NCBI GenBank assembly: GCA_014804185.1
Contig: JAAVAG010000073.1
Span: 1 to 41,130 of the forward strand
Direction of reading: 5' to 3'
Length of the DNA: 41,130 bases
Origin: Lachnospiraceae bacterium
GTDB lineage: Bacteria; Bacillota; Clostridia; Lachnospirales; Lachnospiraceae
Shown: positions 33,047 to 41,130 of the stretch, in pieces
Position numbering within the stretch: the stretch's first letter is position 1
Layout: the number at the start of each line of letters is the position of its first letter
The notes under the pieces: generated by a model
The model's input: only the letters and a program-made list of their open reading frames with translations
What the model was told of the DNA's origin: nothing
Databases searched by the model: none
Program-made: the position numbers and the translations under genes

Positions 33047-33658
33047 ATGGCAGTGGAATTTAAGGACAGTGTGACAAAGGAGAATCTGATGCGGGCATTT
33101 GCCGGGGAGAGCCAGGCGCGAAACCGCTATACCATAGCGGCGGGAGAGGCAAGGAAACAGAAATTGTATGTGATCGAGGCTGTGTTCCGCTTTACGGCGG
33201 ACCAGGAGAAAGAGCATGCGGAAGTTTTTTACAATCATCTGGCAAAGCTGAGCGGGGAAAATATTCATATTGACGGCGCGTATCCTGTGGATATCAGCAA
33301 GGATGTGGCAAAACTCCTTCGGCTGGCGCAGCACAATGAGTATGAGGAGCATGACGATGTGTATAAGCGTTTCGGAGATAAAGCGGAGGAAGAGGGCTTT
33401 ATGGATGTGGCGGCCTCCTTTCATCTGATTGCCCAGATCGAAAAAATACATGGGGACCGTTTCGGGGAATTTGCCCGGCTGCTGGAAACGGGCGAGTTGT
33501 TTGTGACCAAAGCGGAGACGGCATGGATGTGCATGGAGTGCGGGTTTATCTACCGAGGCACGAAAGTTCCGTCAGAGTGCCCGGTTTGTCATAATGATAA
33601 AGGATATTTTGTGAGGCTGGAACTTGCGCCTTACACAGGAAGCGAGGTGGCAAGATGA
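33047..33658 (+). CDS. rbr: Rubrerythrin
   Basis: A 203-residue rubrerythrin: a ferritin-like diiron four-helix bundle that reduces hydrogen peroxide in anaerobes. The bundle holds the expected Glu/His ligands (NLMRAFAGESQARNRY, DQEKEHAEVFYNHL, HLIAQIEKIHGDRF). A C-terminal rubredoxin-like domain follows, with CMEC at about 162 and CPVC about 16 residues later. The ATG at 33047 has AGGA 7 bp upstream; ATG 33041 is closer (2 bp) and would only add two residues. The stop overlaps the start of the superoxide reductase gene (ATGA), so the two peroxide- and superoxide-removing enzymes are co-translated. Confidence 0.95.
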   Translation: MAVEFKDSVTKENLMRAFAGESQARNRYTIAAGEARKQKLYVIEAVFRFTADQEKEHAEVFYNHLAKLSGENIHIDGAYPVDISKDVAKLLRLAQHNEYEEHDDVYKRFGDKAEEEGFMDVAASFHLIAQIEKIHGDRFGEFARLLETGELFVTKAETAWMCMECGFIYRGTKVPSECPVCHNDKGYFVRLELAPYTGSEVAR

Positions 33659-34047
33659 GGACAGAGCCGGTTTTTCTGACGGATAAAGGCGGAGATGTGA
33701 TATTGGAACTTATCACAGGCAATTACAAGGAGGCCGAGTGCGCGTGCGGCTGTGCTTTCAGCCGCCTGGAGGCCAACACATCGGATGCCTCCGGGGAAAA
33801 GCATGTACCGGTGATGGAGACGCAGGGCAGATGTGTAACGGTCAGAGTGGGGAGTATTTTTCATCCCATGACCGAGGAACACAGCATCGGCTGGGTGCAG
33901 CTGCACACACAGGAGGGGAGATGCTACAGAACTTATCTGAATCCGGAGTCCGATCCTGTGGCACAATTCACGCTGGAGGACGGAGATGTGCCGCTCTGTG
34001 CCTATGCGTACTGCAATCTCCACGGGTTCTGGAAAAGCGCCGAATAA
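33655..34047 (+). CDS. Superoxide reductase (desulfoferrodoxin family, class without center I)
   Basis: A 130-residue superoxide reductase. The square-pyramidal Fe(His)4Cys site is complete: Glu48-Lys49-His50 (EKHVPV), His70 and His76 (FHPMTEEHSIGWV), Cys120 and His123 (CNLHGFW). The N-terminal rubredoxin-type center I of desulfoferrodoxin is lacking, though extra cysteines occur at 29-33 (ECACGC). It reduces superoxide to peroxide, which the co-encoded rubrerythrin can then remove. ATG 33655 overlaps the rubrerythrin stop by 4 bp. Confidence 0.9.
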   Translation: MRTEPVFLTDKGGDVILELITGNYKEAECACGCAFSRLEANTSDASGEKHVPVMETQGRCVTVRVGSIFHPMTEEHSIGWVQLHTQEGRCYRTYLNPESDPVAQFTLEDGDVPLCAYAYCNLHGFWKSAE

Positions 34048-34084
34048 AGAATCTGTTTAGGGACGCGGAATAAAGAATCTGTTT
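34042..34084. repeat. Short direct repeat pair
   Basis: GAATAAAGAATCTGTTT occurs at 34042-34058 and 34068-34084, a 26-bp period. The first copy includes the superoxide reductase stop codon. It looks like a small local duplication. Confidence 0.8.
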
Positions 34085-34087
34085 TTG

Positions 34088-34116
34088 TTGAAAGGCGGCC
34101 GGAAATGAACTACAAT
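34088..34116 (+). promoter_or_regulatory. Promoter of DUF2971-sbcDC operon
   Basis: TTGAAA (34088-34093), 17-bp spacer, TACAAT (34111-34116), 25 bp before the DUF2971 start. Confidence 0.75.
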
Positions 34117-34140
34117 GGAGTAGGAGGCTGAGTAACCGGC

Positions 34141-34986
34141 ATGGCTAATGAATACGAAAACGAAATACTTTATCACTATACGGATTTTCAGGCGCTGGAC
34201 GGTATCCTGCGCTGTGCGCAGCTTCGCGTCAATAATACCCTGAACATGAACGATGCGGCGGAGATGAGCCATTTCATGAGCAGACTCTGCAGCGCCGTCA
34301 CCAGAAAACTGGAGGGAGAGGGACGGGAGGAGCGGGCAAAGCAGATCCGGAATCTCTTCCGTGAGGAACTGAAAAAAGAATTCTATTATTCCGCGTACGC
34401 GGCCTGTTTTTCGCTTCGGCGGGACGACGCGGCACAGTGGGAGCGGTATGCGAACCGGGGCCGGGGCGTGTGCATCGCGTTCCGGCGCGGTTTTCTGCAG
34501 AAGATGGTGGACGGGGAACTGACGCTGCAGAGTGTGTTTTATCTGAACGATATGGCGGAGCACAGTCTGGTGGAGGTGTTTTACCGGCTGGCGGATGAGG
34601 GCAGGGATCTGTCCGGAGATAATCCGGAGGTCAAGGAGGCCATGAACGAGGCGTGGAGCTGCTCCGCTGCGTTCAAGCATCCCTCCTTTTCGTCGGAGGA
34701 GGAGGTCAGACTGGTGGTTTCGCCCTTTACAAAGGGATATTTTGACGTAAAGCCCTGTTATCACGTCTCACAGGAGCGAATCAAGAAATATTATCCCCTG
34801 GATCTGAAGTCCATGTGCTGCAGGATCGGCATCGGGCTGGAGGAACTGATATCGGAGATTATTATTGGACCGGAATCCACCCAGTCAAAGTCGATTCTGC
34901 AGGACTATCTGCAGGATAATTCCATGTGTGATCTGGCGGAAAAGGTGTCGCTGTCGGACTGTCCGCTGCGCAAGCCGCCGATTTAA
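34141..34986 (+). CDS. DUF2971 family protein
   Basis: A 281-residue soluble protein of the DUF2971 family. The family opening is clear (ILYHYTDFQALDGILRCAQL, LNMNDAAEMSHF), as are the middle block YAACFSLRRDDAAQWERYAN and GVCIAFRRGFL, and the later EEEVRLVV and EIIIGP. DUF2971 is a recurring accessory-genome family often near defence genes, with no established activity. AGGAGG (34122-34127) is 13 bp from ATG 34141, an unusually long spacing, but no better start exists in frame. It is the first gene of an operon with sbcD and sbcC. Confidence 0.88.
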   Translation: MANEYENEILYHYTDFQALDGILRCAQLRVNNTLNMNDAAEMSHFMSRLCSAVTRKLEGEGREERAKQIRNLFREELKKEFYYSAYAACFSLRRDDAAQWERYANRGRGVCIAFRRGFLQKMVDGELTLQSVFYLNDMAEHSLVEVFYRLADEGRDLSGDNPEVKEAMNEAWSCSAAFKHPSFSSEEEVRLVVSPFTKGYFDVKPCYHVSQERIKKYYPLDLKSMCCRIGIGLEELISEIIIGPESTQSKSILQDYLQDNSMCDLAEKVSLSDCPLRKPPI

Positions 34987-35060
34987 AGGAGTATAGGTTT
35001 GAAAGTAAACTTTCAAACTATTGATTGGTATGTGCGCTGGAGCGCACAGGGGGTGTAAAG
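34987..35060 (+). promoter_or_regulatory. Tandem hairpins and leader reading frame before sbcD
   Basis: Directly after the DUF2971 stop come AGGAG (34987-34991), a 9-bp hairpin (34997-35005 with 35010-35018), and a 7-bp hairpin (35031-35037 with 35042-35048). A TTG at 34999, 7 bp after AGGAG, opens a 19-codon frame (LKVNFQTIDWYVRWSAQGV) whose TAA (35056-35058) ends 2 bp before the sbcD ATG. The layout resembles 9014-9079. Translational coupling or RNA processing is possible. Confidence 0.5.
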
Positions 35061-36200
35061 ATGAAATATATACATATCTCGGATCTGCATCTGGGCAAGC
35101 GGGTAAACGAGTACCCGATGCTGGAGGATCAGGAATATATCCTGAAAAAGATCATTCATATTATCGATGAGGAAAAGCCGGACGGCGTGTTTATTGCGGG
35201 CGATATTTACGACAAGTCCGTGCCGCCTGCGGAGGCGGTGCAGCTGTTTGACGATTTTCTTGTGCGCCTGGCGGGGCGTGGTCTGCAGGTTTTTGTCATC
35301 AGCGGAAATCATGATTCGCCCGAGCGCATCGCGTTTGGCTCCCGGCTGATGGACAGAAGCGGGATTCATCTGTCGCCTGTCTATGACGGAAATATCCGGC
35401 CTGTCGTTATGGAGGATGCATATGGAGAGATAAACGTCTATATGCTCCCTTTTGTCAAACCGGCCCATGTGCGCAGGTTTTTTGAGGAGGAAGAGATCAA
35501 TACATATACCGATGCCATGCGAGTGGCGGTGGCACAGATGAACATCGACAGAAGCACACGCAATATCCTTGTGACGCACCAGTTTGTCACCGGCGCTCAG
35601 CGCGCGGATTCCGAGGAGATTTCCGTGGGCGGAACGGACAACGTGGATGTCACGGCGTTTGAGGCGTTTGATTATGTGGCGCTGGGGCATATTCACAGGC
35701 CGCAAAGCTGCGGCCGCGAGACGGTGCGCTATTGCGGTACGCCCCTGAAATATTCTTTTTCCGAGGCGGGGGACTGTAAGTCGGTGACCATTGTGGAACT
35801 GCTGGAAAAGGGAAACGTCCTGGTGCGGACGGCGCAGCTGATTCCCAGGCGGGATATGCGGGAGATCAGGGGAAGCTACGAGGAAATCACGCGGAAAAGT
35901 TTCTATGAAAATACCACATATCAGGAAGACTACATACATATCACACTCACCGACGAGGAGGATATCCCTCATGCGCTTGGCAAGCTGCGAGCGGTCTACC
36001 CGAATCTGATGAAACTGGACTACGACAACAGGCGCACCAGGGAAAGCAGGGAAATCTCCGGGGCGGAGGATGTGGAGAACAAATCTCCTCTCCGGCTCTT
36101 TGCGGATTTTTATGAGCTGCAGAACAATCAGCCCATGAGCGATGCGCAGAAAACATATGTGGAGGAACTGATTGAGAAGATCTGGGAGGTGGAACAATGA
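35061..36200 (+). CDS. sbcD: Nuclease SbcCD subunit D (Mre11 family)
   Basis: A 379-residue Mn-dependent exo/endonuclease that acts with SbcC on DNA hairpins and blocked ends. All phosphoesterase motifs are present: Asp8-x-His10, Gly47-Asp48, Gly82-Asn83-His84-Asp85, VTHQF near 175, and Gly209-His210-Ile-His212. Length fits the family. ATG 35061 is chosen because the protein then begins at the conserved MKYIHISDLHLG; a frame extension to 35025 is within the hairpin spacer. The gene overlaps sbcC by 4 bp. Confidence 0.96.
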   Translation: MKYIHISDLHLGKRVNEYPMLEDQEYILKKIIHIIDEEKPDGVFIAGDIYDKSVPPAEAVQLFDDFLVRLAGRGLQVFVISGNHDSPERIAFGSRLMDRSGIHLSPVYDGNIRPVVMEDAYGEINVYMLPFVKPAHVRRFFEEEEINTYTDAMRVAVAQMNIDRSTRNILVTHQFVTGAQRADSEEISVGGTDNVDVTAFEAFDYVALGHIHRPQSCGRETVRYCGTPLKYSFSEAGDCKSVTIVELLEKGNVLVRTAQLIPRRDMREIRGSYEEITRKSFYENTTYQEDYIHITLTDEEDIPHALGKLRAVYPNLMKLDYDNRRTRESREISGAEDVENKSPLRLFADFYELQNNQPMSDAQKTYVEELIEKIWEVEQ

Positions 36201-39100
36201 GACCTATCAGGCTGACGATATCCGCTTTCGGATCCTATGCGGACAGGCAGGTGCTGGAACTGGACAGGCTGGGCAGCAGGGGACTTTATCTGATTACCGG
36301 GGATACCGGCGCGGGAAAGACTACGATTTTTGACGCTATTGTATTTGCTCTCTACGGGGAGGCCAGCGGCTCTGTCCGGGAACCCGGCATGTTTCGCTCT
36401 AAATACGCCGCACCGGAGACACCGACAGAGGTGGAACTTGTCTTTACATACGGTGGGAAAACGTATACGGTAAAACGCAATCCCAGATATATGCGCCCGA
36501 AACTCCGGGGGGATGGAGAGGCGGAACAGAAAGCAGGAGCACAGCTGACCTGTCCGGACGGCAGAATTCTGACAAAGCCCGTGGAGGTGGATGACGCCGT
36601 TCGGGAGATCATGGGGGTGGACCGGAATCAGTTCTGTCAGATCGCTATGATCGCACAGGGGGAATTTTTAGAACTGCTTCTGGCAAAGACACAGGAGCGT
36701 CAGAAGATTTTCCGGCATATTTTCGGGACGGAGCGTTATGTGAAACTGCAGGATAAGCTGAAAGAGGCGGCAAATGAACTGAAGCGGCAGAGCGATGAGG
36801 CTAGAAGCAGTGTGAGGCAGTATATCCGGGGGATCCGCTGCGGGGAGGAAAGCGTTCTGTCGGCAGGGCTGGACGCGGCCATGGAGGAGCGGCTGCCCCT
36901 ATCCGAGGTGATGCAGCTGCTTGAGAAGATTCTGGAGGAAGATGCGGAGTCTTACGAGGCGGCGGGCCGGGAGATCGAGAGTCTGGACAGAGAACTGGAG
37001 GAGATCAATGCCAGGCTGGGGAAAGCGGAACAATACGATAAGATACGCAAAGAACTGCAGCGGGGCAGGGAGCAGCTGGAGCAGGAGCAGCAGAAACTGA
37101 GCCAGGCGGAGCAGGCGCTGGAGGCGGAGCGGGCAAAACAGCCGGAGCGGGACGAGATCGACAGTAAGATCACGCTGTTTGCCAGCGAACTGCCGCGCTA
37201 TGATGTGCTTGAGGAGAAGAAAAAAGAGGCGGCCGACAGAGAAAAGCTGCTGCAGAAAGACCAAAAAAAACTGGCGGACGGCAAAAAGGAGCAGGAAAAG
37301 CAGACCGGTGAACTGGAGGAATTAAGGAAAGAGAGGATGACTCTGGAGCATGCCGGGGAAAAGAAAGAGAAACTGTTCCGTGAAAAGGAAAAGGCCGAGG
37401 AGCAGCGGAAAAAGCTGAAAGCGCTTCAGGAGGGTATGGAAGATTTTGAAACGCTGGTCGGCCAGAGAGAGGAGAAACGCCAGAATTACACACAACTGTC
37501 CCGGCAGTGGCAGGCGGCGAAGCAGGAGTATGACGGAAAATACCGCGCCTTTTTGGACGGCCAGGCGGGGATTCTGGCCCAGGAACTGCAGGCGGGGCAG
37601 CCGTGTCCCGTCTGCGGCGCAATGGAGCATCCGCATCCGGCACAGAAAGCGGACAAAGTCCCCACGGAAAGCCAGTTGAAAAAGGCGCAGAAAACGGCGG
37701 AGGAAGCCCGGGAGAGCGCGGAGAAAGCCAGCGGAGAGTGCGCCGCCGCAAATGCCGCTGTGGAGGAGGCGCGGAAAACTCTGGAAAAGCAGTTCAATGA
37801 GGTTGCTTTGGAAACTTCGCTGAGGGAAAGCTGCGGAGAGACTTTCCGGGAGACGCTCCGCAGAGCCTGTCAGGAGACAGCACCGGCAGAGAAAACGGAG
37901 AACGGGTCAGTGAAAGAAGAGAGCGAGTCAGTGGGCGGAGCGGAGATTTCCGGTCTGCTGCTGAGTCTGCATGTGGAGATCGAGCAGGAGGCGGAGCGGT
38001 GCAGGAGCGAAATTGCCAGATGCAAGGCCGAGATCCGGGCGGAAGAGAGCAACATCCGGCGCAGAGAGGAACTGGATACTGTCCTGCCGGAGAAAGAGAC
38101 GGCCTGCGAGACCGCCAGGCAGCGGCTTGCGGAACTGGAAAAGAAGATTGCCGCGGATGATGCGGCGTTCCGGAGCAGCCGCCAGCAGGCCCAGGCTCTG
38201 GCACAGGAACTGCGTTTTCCGGGGAAAGCGCAGGCACAGGCACAGATAGAGGAGTGTCAGAAACAGAAAGAGGCGCTGCGGAAATCACTGGAGACTGCGG
38301 AGAAACGATATAATAATTGCAAGGAAAAAGTAAGCGGACTGTGCGGACAGACAGAAAGCTATGAGAGGCAGCTTGCGGATGCCTGCGAGATCGACGCGCT
38401 GCAGGAGCAGGAGAAGAAAAATCGCGCTGTGTCAGCCAGAGCGGCCAGGGCGGAGCGGAAGGAAAGCATCGGCGCGCGGCTGGACGCCAACAGGAAAGCA
38501 CAGAGCAATATCGGCGATAAATCGGGTGAGCTGGAAGACCTGGAGGAACGCTATCGGCAGGTGCGGGCGCTCTCCGATACGGCAGGCGGAACTATGAGGG
38601 ACAAAGAAAAGATCATGCTGGAAACCTATATCCAGATGACCTATTTTGACCGCATTATCGCCCGCGCCAATATCAGACTGATGGCGATGACAGGAGGACA
38701 GTATGAACTCAGGCGCAGACAGGAACCCGGAAGTAAACAGAGCCAGAGCGGGCTGGAACTGGATGTGACCGACCATTACAACGGTTCGGTAAGAAGCGTG
38801 GCAACCCTCTCCGGCGGGGAGGCGTTTAAGGCGTCCCTGGCACTTGCGCTGGGGCTTTCTGACGAGATCCAGTCCTGTGCGGGAGGCATCCGTCTGGATA
38901 CCATGTTTGTGGATGAGGGGTTCGGTTCTCTGGACGGGGAGTCTCTGGATCAGGCCATCAAGGTTCTGCTGGAACTGGCCGACGGGGAGCGGCTGGTAGG
39001 CATTATCTCCCATGTGGGGGAACTGAAAGAGCGGATCGACAGGCAGATCGTGGTGACAAAGGAAAAGGACGGCAGCAGCAGGGCCGGGGTCAGGGTGTAA
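36197..39100 (+). CDS. sbcC: Nuclease SbcCD subunit C (Rad50 family ATPase)
   Basis: A 967-residue SMC-type ATPase. Walker A GDTGAGKT at 35-42; long coiled coils rich in Glu/Lys/Gln; zinc hook Cys470-Pro-Val-Cys473 (CPVCGAMEHPHP); signature LSGGE at 871-875; Walker B TMFVDEGFGSLD near 902-912; D-loop LDGESLDQAI. The coiled coil is asymmetric around the hook (about 290 residues before, 380 after) because of an acidic insert (EKTENGSVKEESESVGG). Somewhat shorter than the 1048 residues of the E. coli protein. The start overlaps the sbcD stop as ATGA. Its 3' end overlaps the convergent serine hydrolase gene by 11 bp; no terminator was seen there. Confidence 0.96.
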   Translation: MRPIRLTISAFGSYADRQVLELDRLGSRGLYLITGDTGAGKTTIFDAIVFALYGEASGSVREPGMFRSKYAAPETPTEVELVFTYGGKTYTVKRNPRYMRPKLRGDGEAEQKAGAQLTCPDGRILTKPVEVDDAVREIMGVDRNQFCQIAMIAQGEFLELLLAKTQERQKIFRHIFGTERYVKLQDKLKEAANELKRQSDEARSSVRQYIRGIRCGEESVLSAGLDAAMEERLPLSEVMQLLEKILEEDAESYEAAGREIESLDRELEEINARLGKAEQYDKIRKELQRGREQLEQEQQKLSQAEQALEAERAKQPERDEIDSKITLFASELPRYDVLEEKKKEAADREKLLQKDQKKLADGKKEQEKQTGELEELRKERMTLEHAGEKKEKLFREKEKAEEQRKKLKALQEGMEDFETLVGQREEKRQNYTQLSRQWQAAKQEYDGKYRAFLDGQAGILAQELQAGQPCPVCGAMEHPHPAQKADKVPTESQLKKAQKTAEEARESAEKASGECAAANAAVEEARKTLEKQFNEVALETSLRESCGETFRETLRRACQETAPAEKTENGSVKEESESVGGAEISGLLLSLHVEIEQEAERCRSEIARCKAEIRAEESNIRRREELDTVLPEKETACETARQRLAELEKKIAADDAAFRSSRQQAQALAQELRFPGKAQAQAQIEECQKQKEALRKSLETAEKRYNNCKEKVSGLCGQTESYERQLADACEIDALQEQEKKNRAVSARAARAERKESIGARLDANRKAQSNIGDKSGELEDLEERYRQVRALSDTAGGTMRDKEKIMLETYIQMTYFDRIIARANIRLMAMTGGQYELRRRQEPGSKQSQSGLELDVTDHYNGSVRSVATLSGGEAFKASLALALGLSDEIQSCAGGIRLDTMFVDEGFGSLDGESLDQAIKVLLELADGERLVGIISHVGELKERIDRQIVVTKEKDGSSRAGVRV

Positions 39101-40511
39101 TACCATGCCTTGAGTGCCTGTACAGGATAATACTTTTTACCAGGCCGCCAATAAAAAGCAGTGCGGAAGAAATCATGACAGTTATATAAACATCCGGAAC
39201 AAAGGCTTTCGCCACCCATAGCGGTGTTGCAAAGAAAATTGGAACAAGCAGCAGTATAAAAATCGGCAGCAGGAAATGGAGCAGCAAAAGCAGCGTGATG
39301 CGAACGCTTAACTTTTTGCGCTCTGTTCTGTGAATATAGCGCGGAAGAAAACACAACGGAAGAATTGCCAGAAGCAGCATAAGCAGCAGCACCAAATCAA
39401 TCTGCAGGTGTTTGAATGCATATGAATGGTCTGCAATTCCATTTGCCGGTTCCCCCAAAAGCATAAGGAGAACGCCCCAGCCGATGCTGTCCATCATTTC
39501 GTTTGTGACAAAATAATCGTTTATATTTGCCTCAATGGCGATGCCGATGCCGCTTTCAGGAATGATAAAAATGCAGGATGTTCCCGTTTCAATCAAACCG
39601 GCATGACGCAGTACCGGCTCGGAAAGAGGCTCTTTTATGGTGTTCCAGCCATATCCGTACCAAAATGGGATATCGTCTTCCACATAGACGGTATCTCCGT
39701 AGAACATTGTATGGATGCTTTCTTCTGAAATAATACCGTTTCCGCCGTTCAGATACATTTGCAGATATTTCCCCAAGTCCTTTGAGGAAGAAGATAGGTA
39801 ACCAGCGGGTACGGTAATCCAATCATTTTTGGAAGAAGGATATTTGTGTGCCGTTTTCACCGGTATGCCCCAATAATTGGTATATCCGTCTATCAGCCCG
39901 TTTTCTTTGCTTTCCGCAAGCGTTGCGGCAGTATGCGAAAGCCCTAACGGTTCAAACAGATTTGCGGATATGTATTCCGAATAGGATTTCCCGCTGACGG
40001 CCTCAATGATTTCTCCCAGCAAAGCGTAATTTACATTTGCATAATGATGAACACCCTGTTTATTTACGATCTTGTAATTTTCCAGCGTCTGATGCTCGCC
40101 AAGTCCGCTTGTATGGTTCAGCAGCTGGCTCACCGTGATTTCATCACCGTCAGTTGCATCCGGCAGATAGGTTGATATAGCGGCAGCCAGGTCAACTTTG
40201 TGCTGTTCGGCTAACTGCATAATGCAGACTGCCGTAAACGACTTGCTCACGGAACCGAGGAAAAACGGTGTATCACTGCTTTCGCATTGTCCGTAAGTCC
40301 CCGAAAACAACTCCTCGTTTTTATCTACGATGCAGACTGACATCGCAGGGATGTTTGCATTTTCAACACACTTTTGCAGATATTCATCAATATTACTGTA
40401 AAGATCTGTTTCCGTGAGGGATGTCTGTGCTGTGGCGCAGGCCGACTGTCCCCCAAAAATTACCATGATGCAGCATATGATACACATAACTTTACGTGTC
40501 ATTCGATTCAT
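39090..40511 (-). CDS. Membrane-anchored serine hydrolase (class C beta-lactamase fold)
   Basis: A 473-residue exported protein of the CubicO/class C beta-lactamase-like family. A signal peptide (MTRKVMCIICCIMVIFGG, ACATA cleavage region) leads to the catalytic domain with Ser87-x-x-Lys90 (SVSK) and Tyr157-Ala-Asn159; HTSGL and RHAGLIETG blocks also fit. After about residue 375 three membrane helices follow, an arrangement known in Firmicutes serine hydrolases of this type. It may be a peptidase or esterase; resistance should not be assumed. The ribosome site before the ATG at 40511 is AAGGCGGG. GC is lower than in sbcC. The 3' ends of the two genes overlap. Confidence 0.9.
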   Translation of the reverse strand: MNRMTRKVMCIICCIMVIFGGQSACATAQTSLTETDLYSNIDEYLQKCVENANIPAMSVCIVDKNEELFSGTYGQCESSDTPFFLGSVSKSFTAVCIMQLAEQHKVDLAAAISTYLPDATDGDEITVSQLLNHTSGLGEHQTLENYKIVNKQGVHHYANVNYALLGEIIEAVSGKSYSEYISANLFEPLGLSHTAATLAESKENGLIDGYTNYWGIPVKTAHKYPSSKNDWITVPAGYLSSSSKDLGKYLQMYLNGGNGIISEESIHTMFYGDTVYVEDDIPFWYGYGWNTIKEPLSEPVLRHAGLIETGTSCIFIIPESGIGIAIEANINDYFVTNEMMDSIGWGVLLMLLGEPANGIADHSYAFKHLQIDLVLLLMLLLAILPLCFLPRYIHRTERKKLSVRITLLLLLHFLLPIFILLLVPIFFATPLWVAKAFVPDVYITVMISSALLFIGGLVKSIILYRHSRHGITP

Positions 40512-40638
40512 AGGTATCCCGCCTTTTAGTTGATGTTGAGTGTACGGCGCGGCAGGCGCGCAGCGGATGGATTTTTGAGTTTATTTTACCACATTTCACG
40601 AACATATGCTATTTGCGTTGAAAATTTGGATGATTTTA

Positions 40639-40667
40639 TTGACAAGCTTTCAAACTACTAAGATAAT
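40639..40667 (+). promoter_or_regulatory. Promoter of the Nudix gene
   Basis: TTGACA (40639-40644), 17-bp spacer, GATAAT (40662-40667): near-consensus, 74 bp before the start codon. The rest of 40512-40740 shows no gene. Confidence 0.85.
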
Positions 40668-40740
40668 TGTCTGGAAAGTTTTTGATAAAACTGACCTGTG
40701 GACAATAGAAGATATGCAGTGAGCGAAAGGAGAGGCGAAA

Positions 40741-41130
40741 ATGGGTGAGAGACAGGTGATATCTGCGGAGGATACGGAGGTTTTGTTTGACGGAAAGTTT
40801 TTGCGGATGGTGGATTTAAAATATGCCCCCGGAAAGCATTACTATGATGCCACCAGGCGGACAAAAGAAGAACTGGTGGCGGTGAAACCGGATGAGGAGT
40901 TCCGAACCATGCTTACAGATGCGGTAAGCTGTGTGGTGGTTCTTGATATGCCCGGGCAGGAGCCGCGGCTTTTGCTCTCCTATGAGTACCGCTATCCTGT
41001 GGGGCGCTTTCTGCTCAGTGTCCCTGCGGGACTGATCGACGAGAAAGATAAAGCGGAGGCGGATCCTGTCACTGTCACTGCAGCCAGGGAAATAAAGGAA
41101 GAAACAGGACTGGATGTGGCGGAGGGAGAT
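40741..41130 (+). CDS. Nudix hydrolase (ADP-ribose pyrophosphatase type), 3' truncated
   Basis: The first 130 residues of a Nudix hydrolase cut by the window end. After a beta-rich start (VLFDGKFLRMVDLKYAPG) and the strand AVSCVVVLD, it reads YRYPVGRFLLSVPAGLID, characteristic of ADP-ribose pyrophosphatase-like enzymes, and then the Nudix box with AAREIKEETGL near 118-128. A five-residue insert (KAEAD) lies in the box between Gly and the REIKEETG helix. AAAGGAG precedes ATG 40741. The likely reaction is hydrolysis of ADP-ribose or a similar nucleoside diphosphate compound. Confidence 0.88.
   Translation, partial: MGERQVISAEDTEVLFDGKFLRMVDLKYAPGKHYYDATRRTKEELVAVKPDEEFRTMLTDAVSCVVVLDMPGQEPRLLLSYEYRYPVGRFLLSVPAGLIDEKDKAEADPVTVTAAREIKEETGLDVAEGD

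Noticed and set aside
35013..36197. A 394-codon open frame on the minus strand opposite sbcD
   Set aside because: sbcD has all catalytic motifs in its frame; the antisense product has no recognisable domain.
39090..40511. An antibiotic-degrading class C beta-lactamase
   Set aside because: The SxxK and YxN motifs are common to the whole serine hydrolase superfamily, and the membrane C-terminus points away from a resistance enzyme.

Overview
The window looks like chromosome from a Gram-positive anaerobe of the Clostridia, most likely a Lachnospiraceae gut bacterium. This is inferred from strong AGGAGG ribosome binding sites, moderate GC, a Firmicutes-type (T7SSb-like) ESX locus, an MFS transporter of the oxalate/formate type, and rubrerythrin plus superoxide reductase. 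No rRNA or tRNA genes and no CRISPR array were seen.

Region 1 (1-13411) is a type VII secretion (ESX/Ess) locus. In order it holds: the end of a surface-type protein with beta-sandwich repeats; the triple-ATPase motor EssC; a LytTR regulator with a degenerate receiver; an unknown, possibly chaperone-like protein; a YukD/EsaB ubiquitin-fold protein; a small coiled-coil protein; five different WXG100-type proteins; a predicted large substrate with a glycine-rich beta region and a membrane-active-looking C-terminus; two DUF4176 proteins; and a membrane FHA protein. EssA, EssB and EsaA are not visible and may lie upstream. Two FHA-bearing proteins (EssC and the last gene) suggest control by threonine phosphorylation.

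Region 2 (13412-14328) is a self-contained MerR/TipA-type regulator with a textbook 19-bp-spacer promoter carrying its operator, closed by a terminator.

Region 3 (14388-25045) is one tight operon: MoxR AAA+ ATPase, DUF5682 protein, VWA protein, double-SWIM protein, small helical protein, and a giant DUF4132 protein. Stop/start overlaps, one promoter and one terminator mark it as a single functional unit. Its biochemical role is not established; it resembles a chaperone-plus-MIDAS-adaptor machine with poorly characterised clients, and is the best candidate here for an undescribed system.

Region 4 (25088-31500) is AT-richer and scarred: an AAA ATPase with a nuclease-like C-terminus, a frameshifted AlbA_2/HATPase pseudogene with an 11-bp minisatellite, an XRE repressor with an operator-bearing promoter, a decayed gene, a zinc-ribbon membrane protein whose exported part matches the first gene of the window, and a TPR/LytM chimera that is probably broken.

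Region 5 (31521-41130) is housekeeping and stress related: an MFS transporter, a rubrerythrin-superoxide reductase pair behind a structured leader, a DUF2971-sbcD-sbcC operon with an odd tandem-hairpin spacer, a membrane-anchored serine hydrolase, and a Nudix hydrolase cut by the window end.
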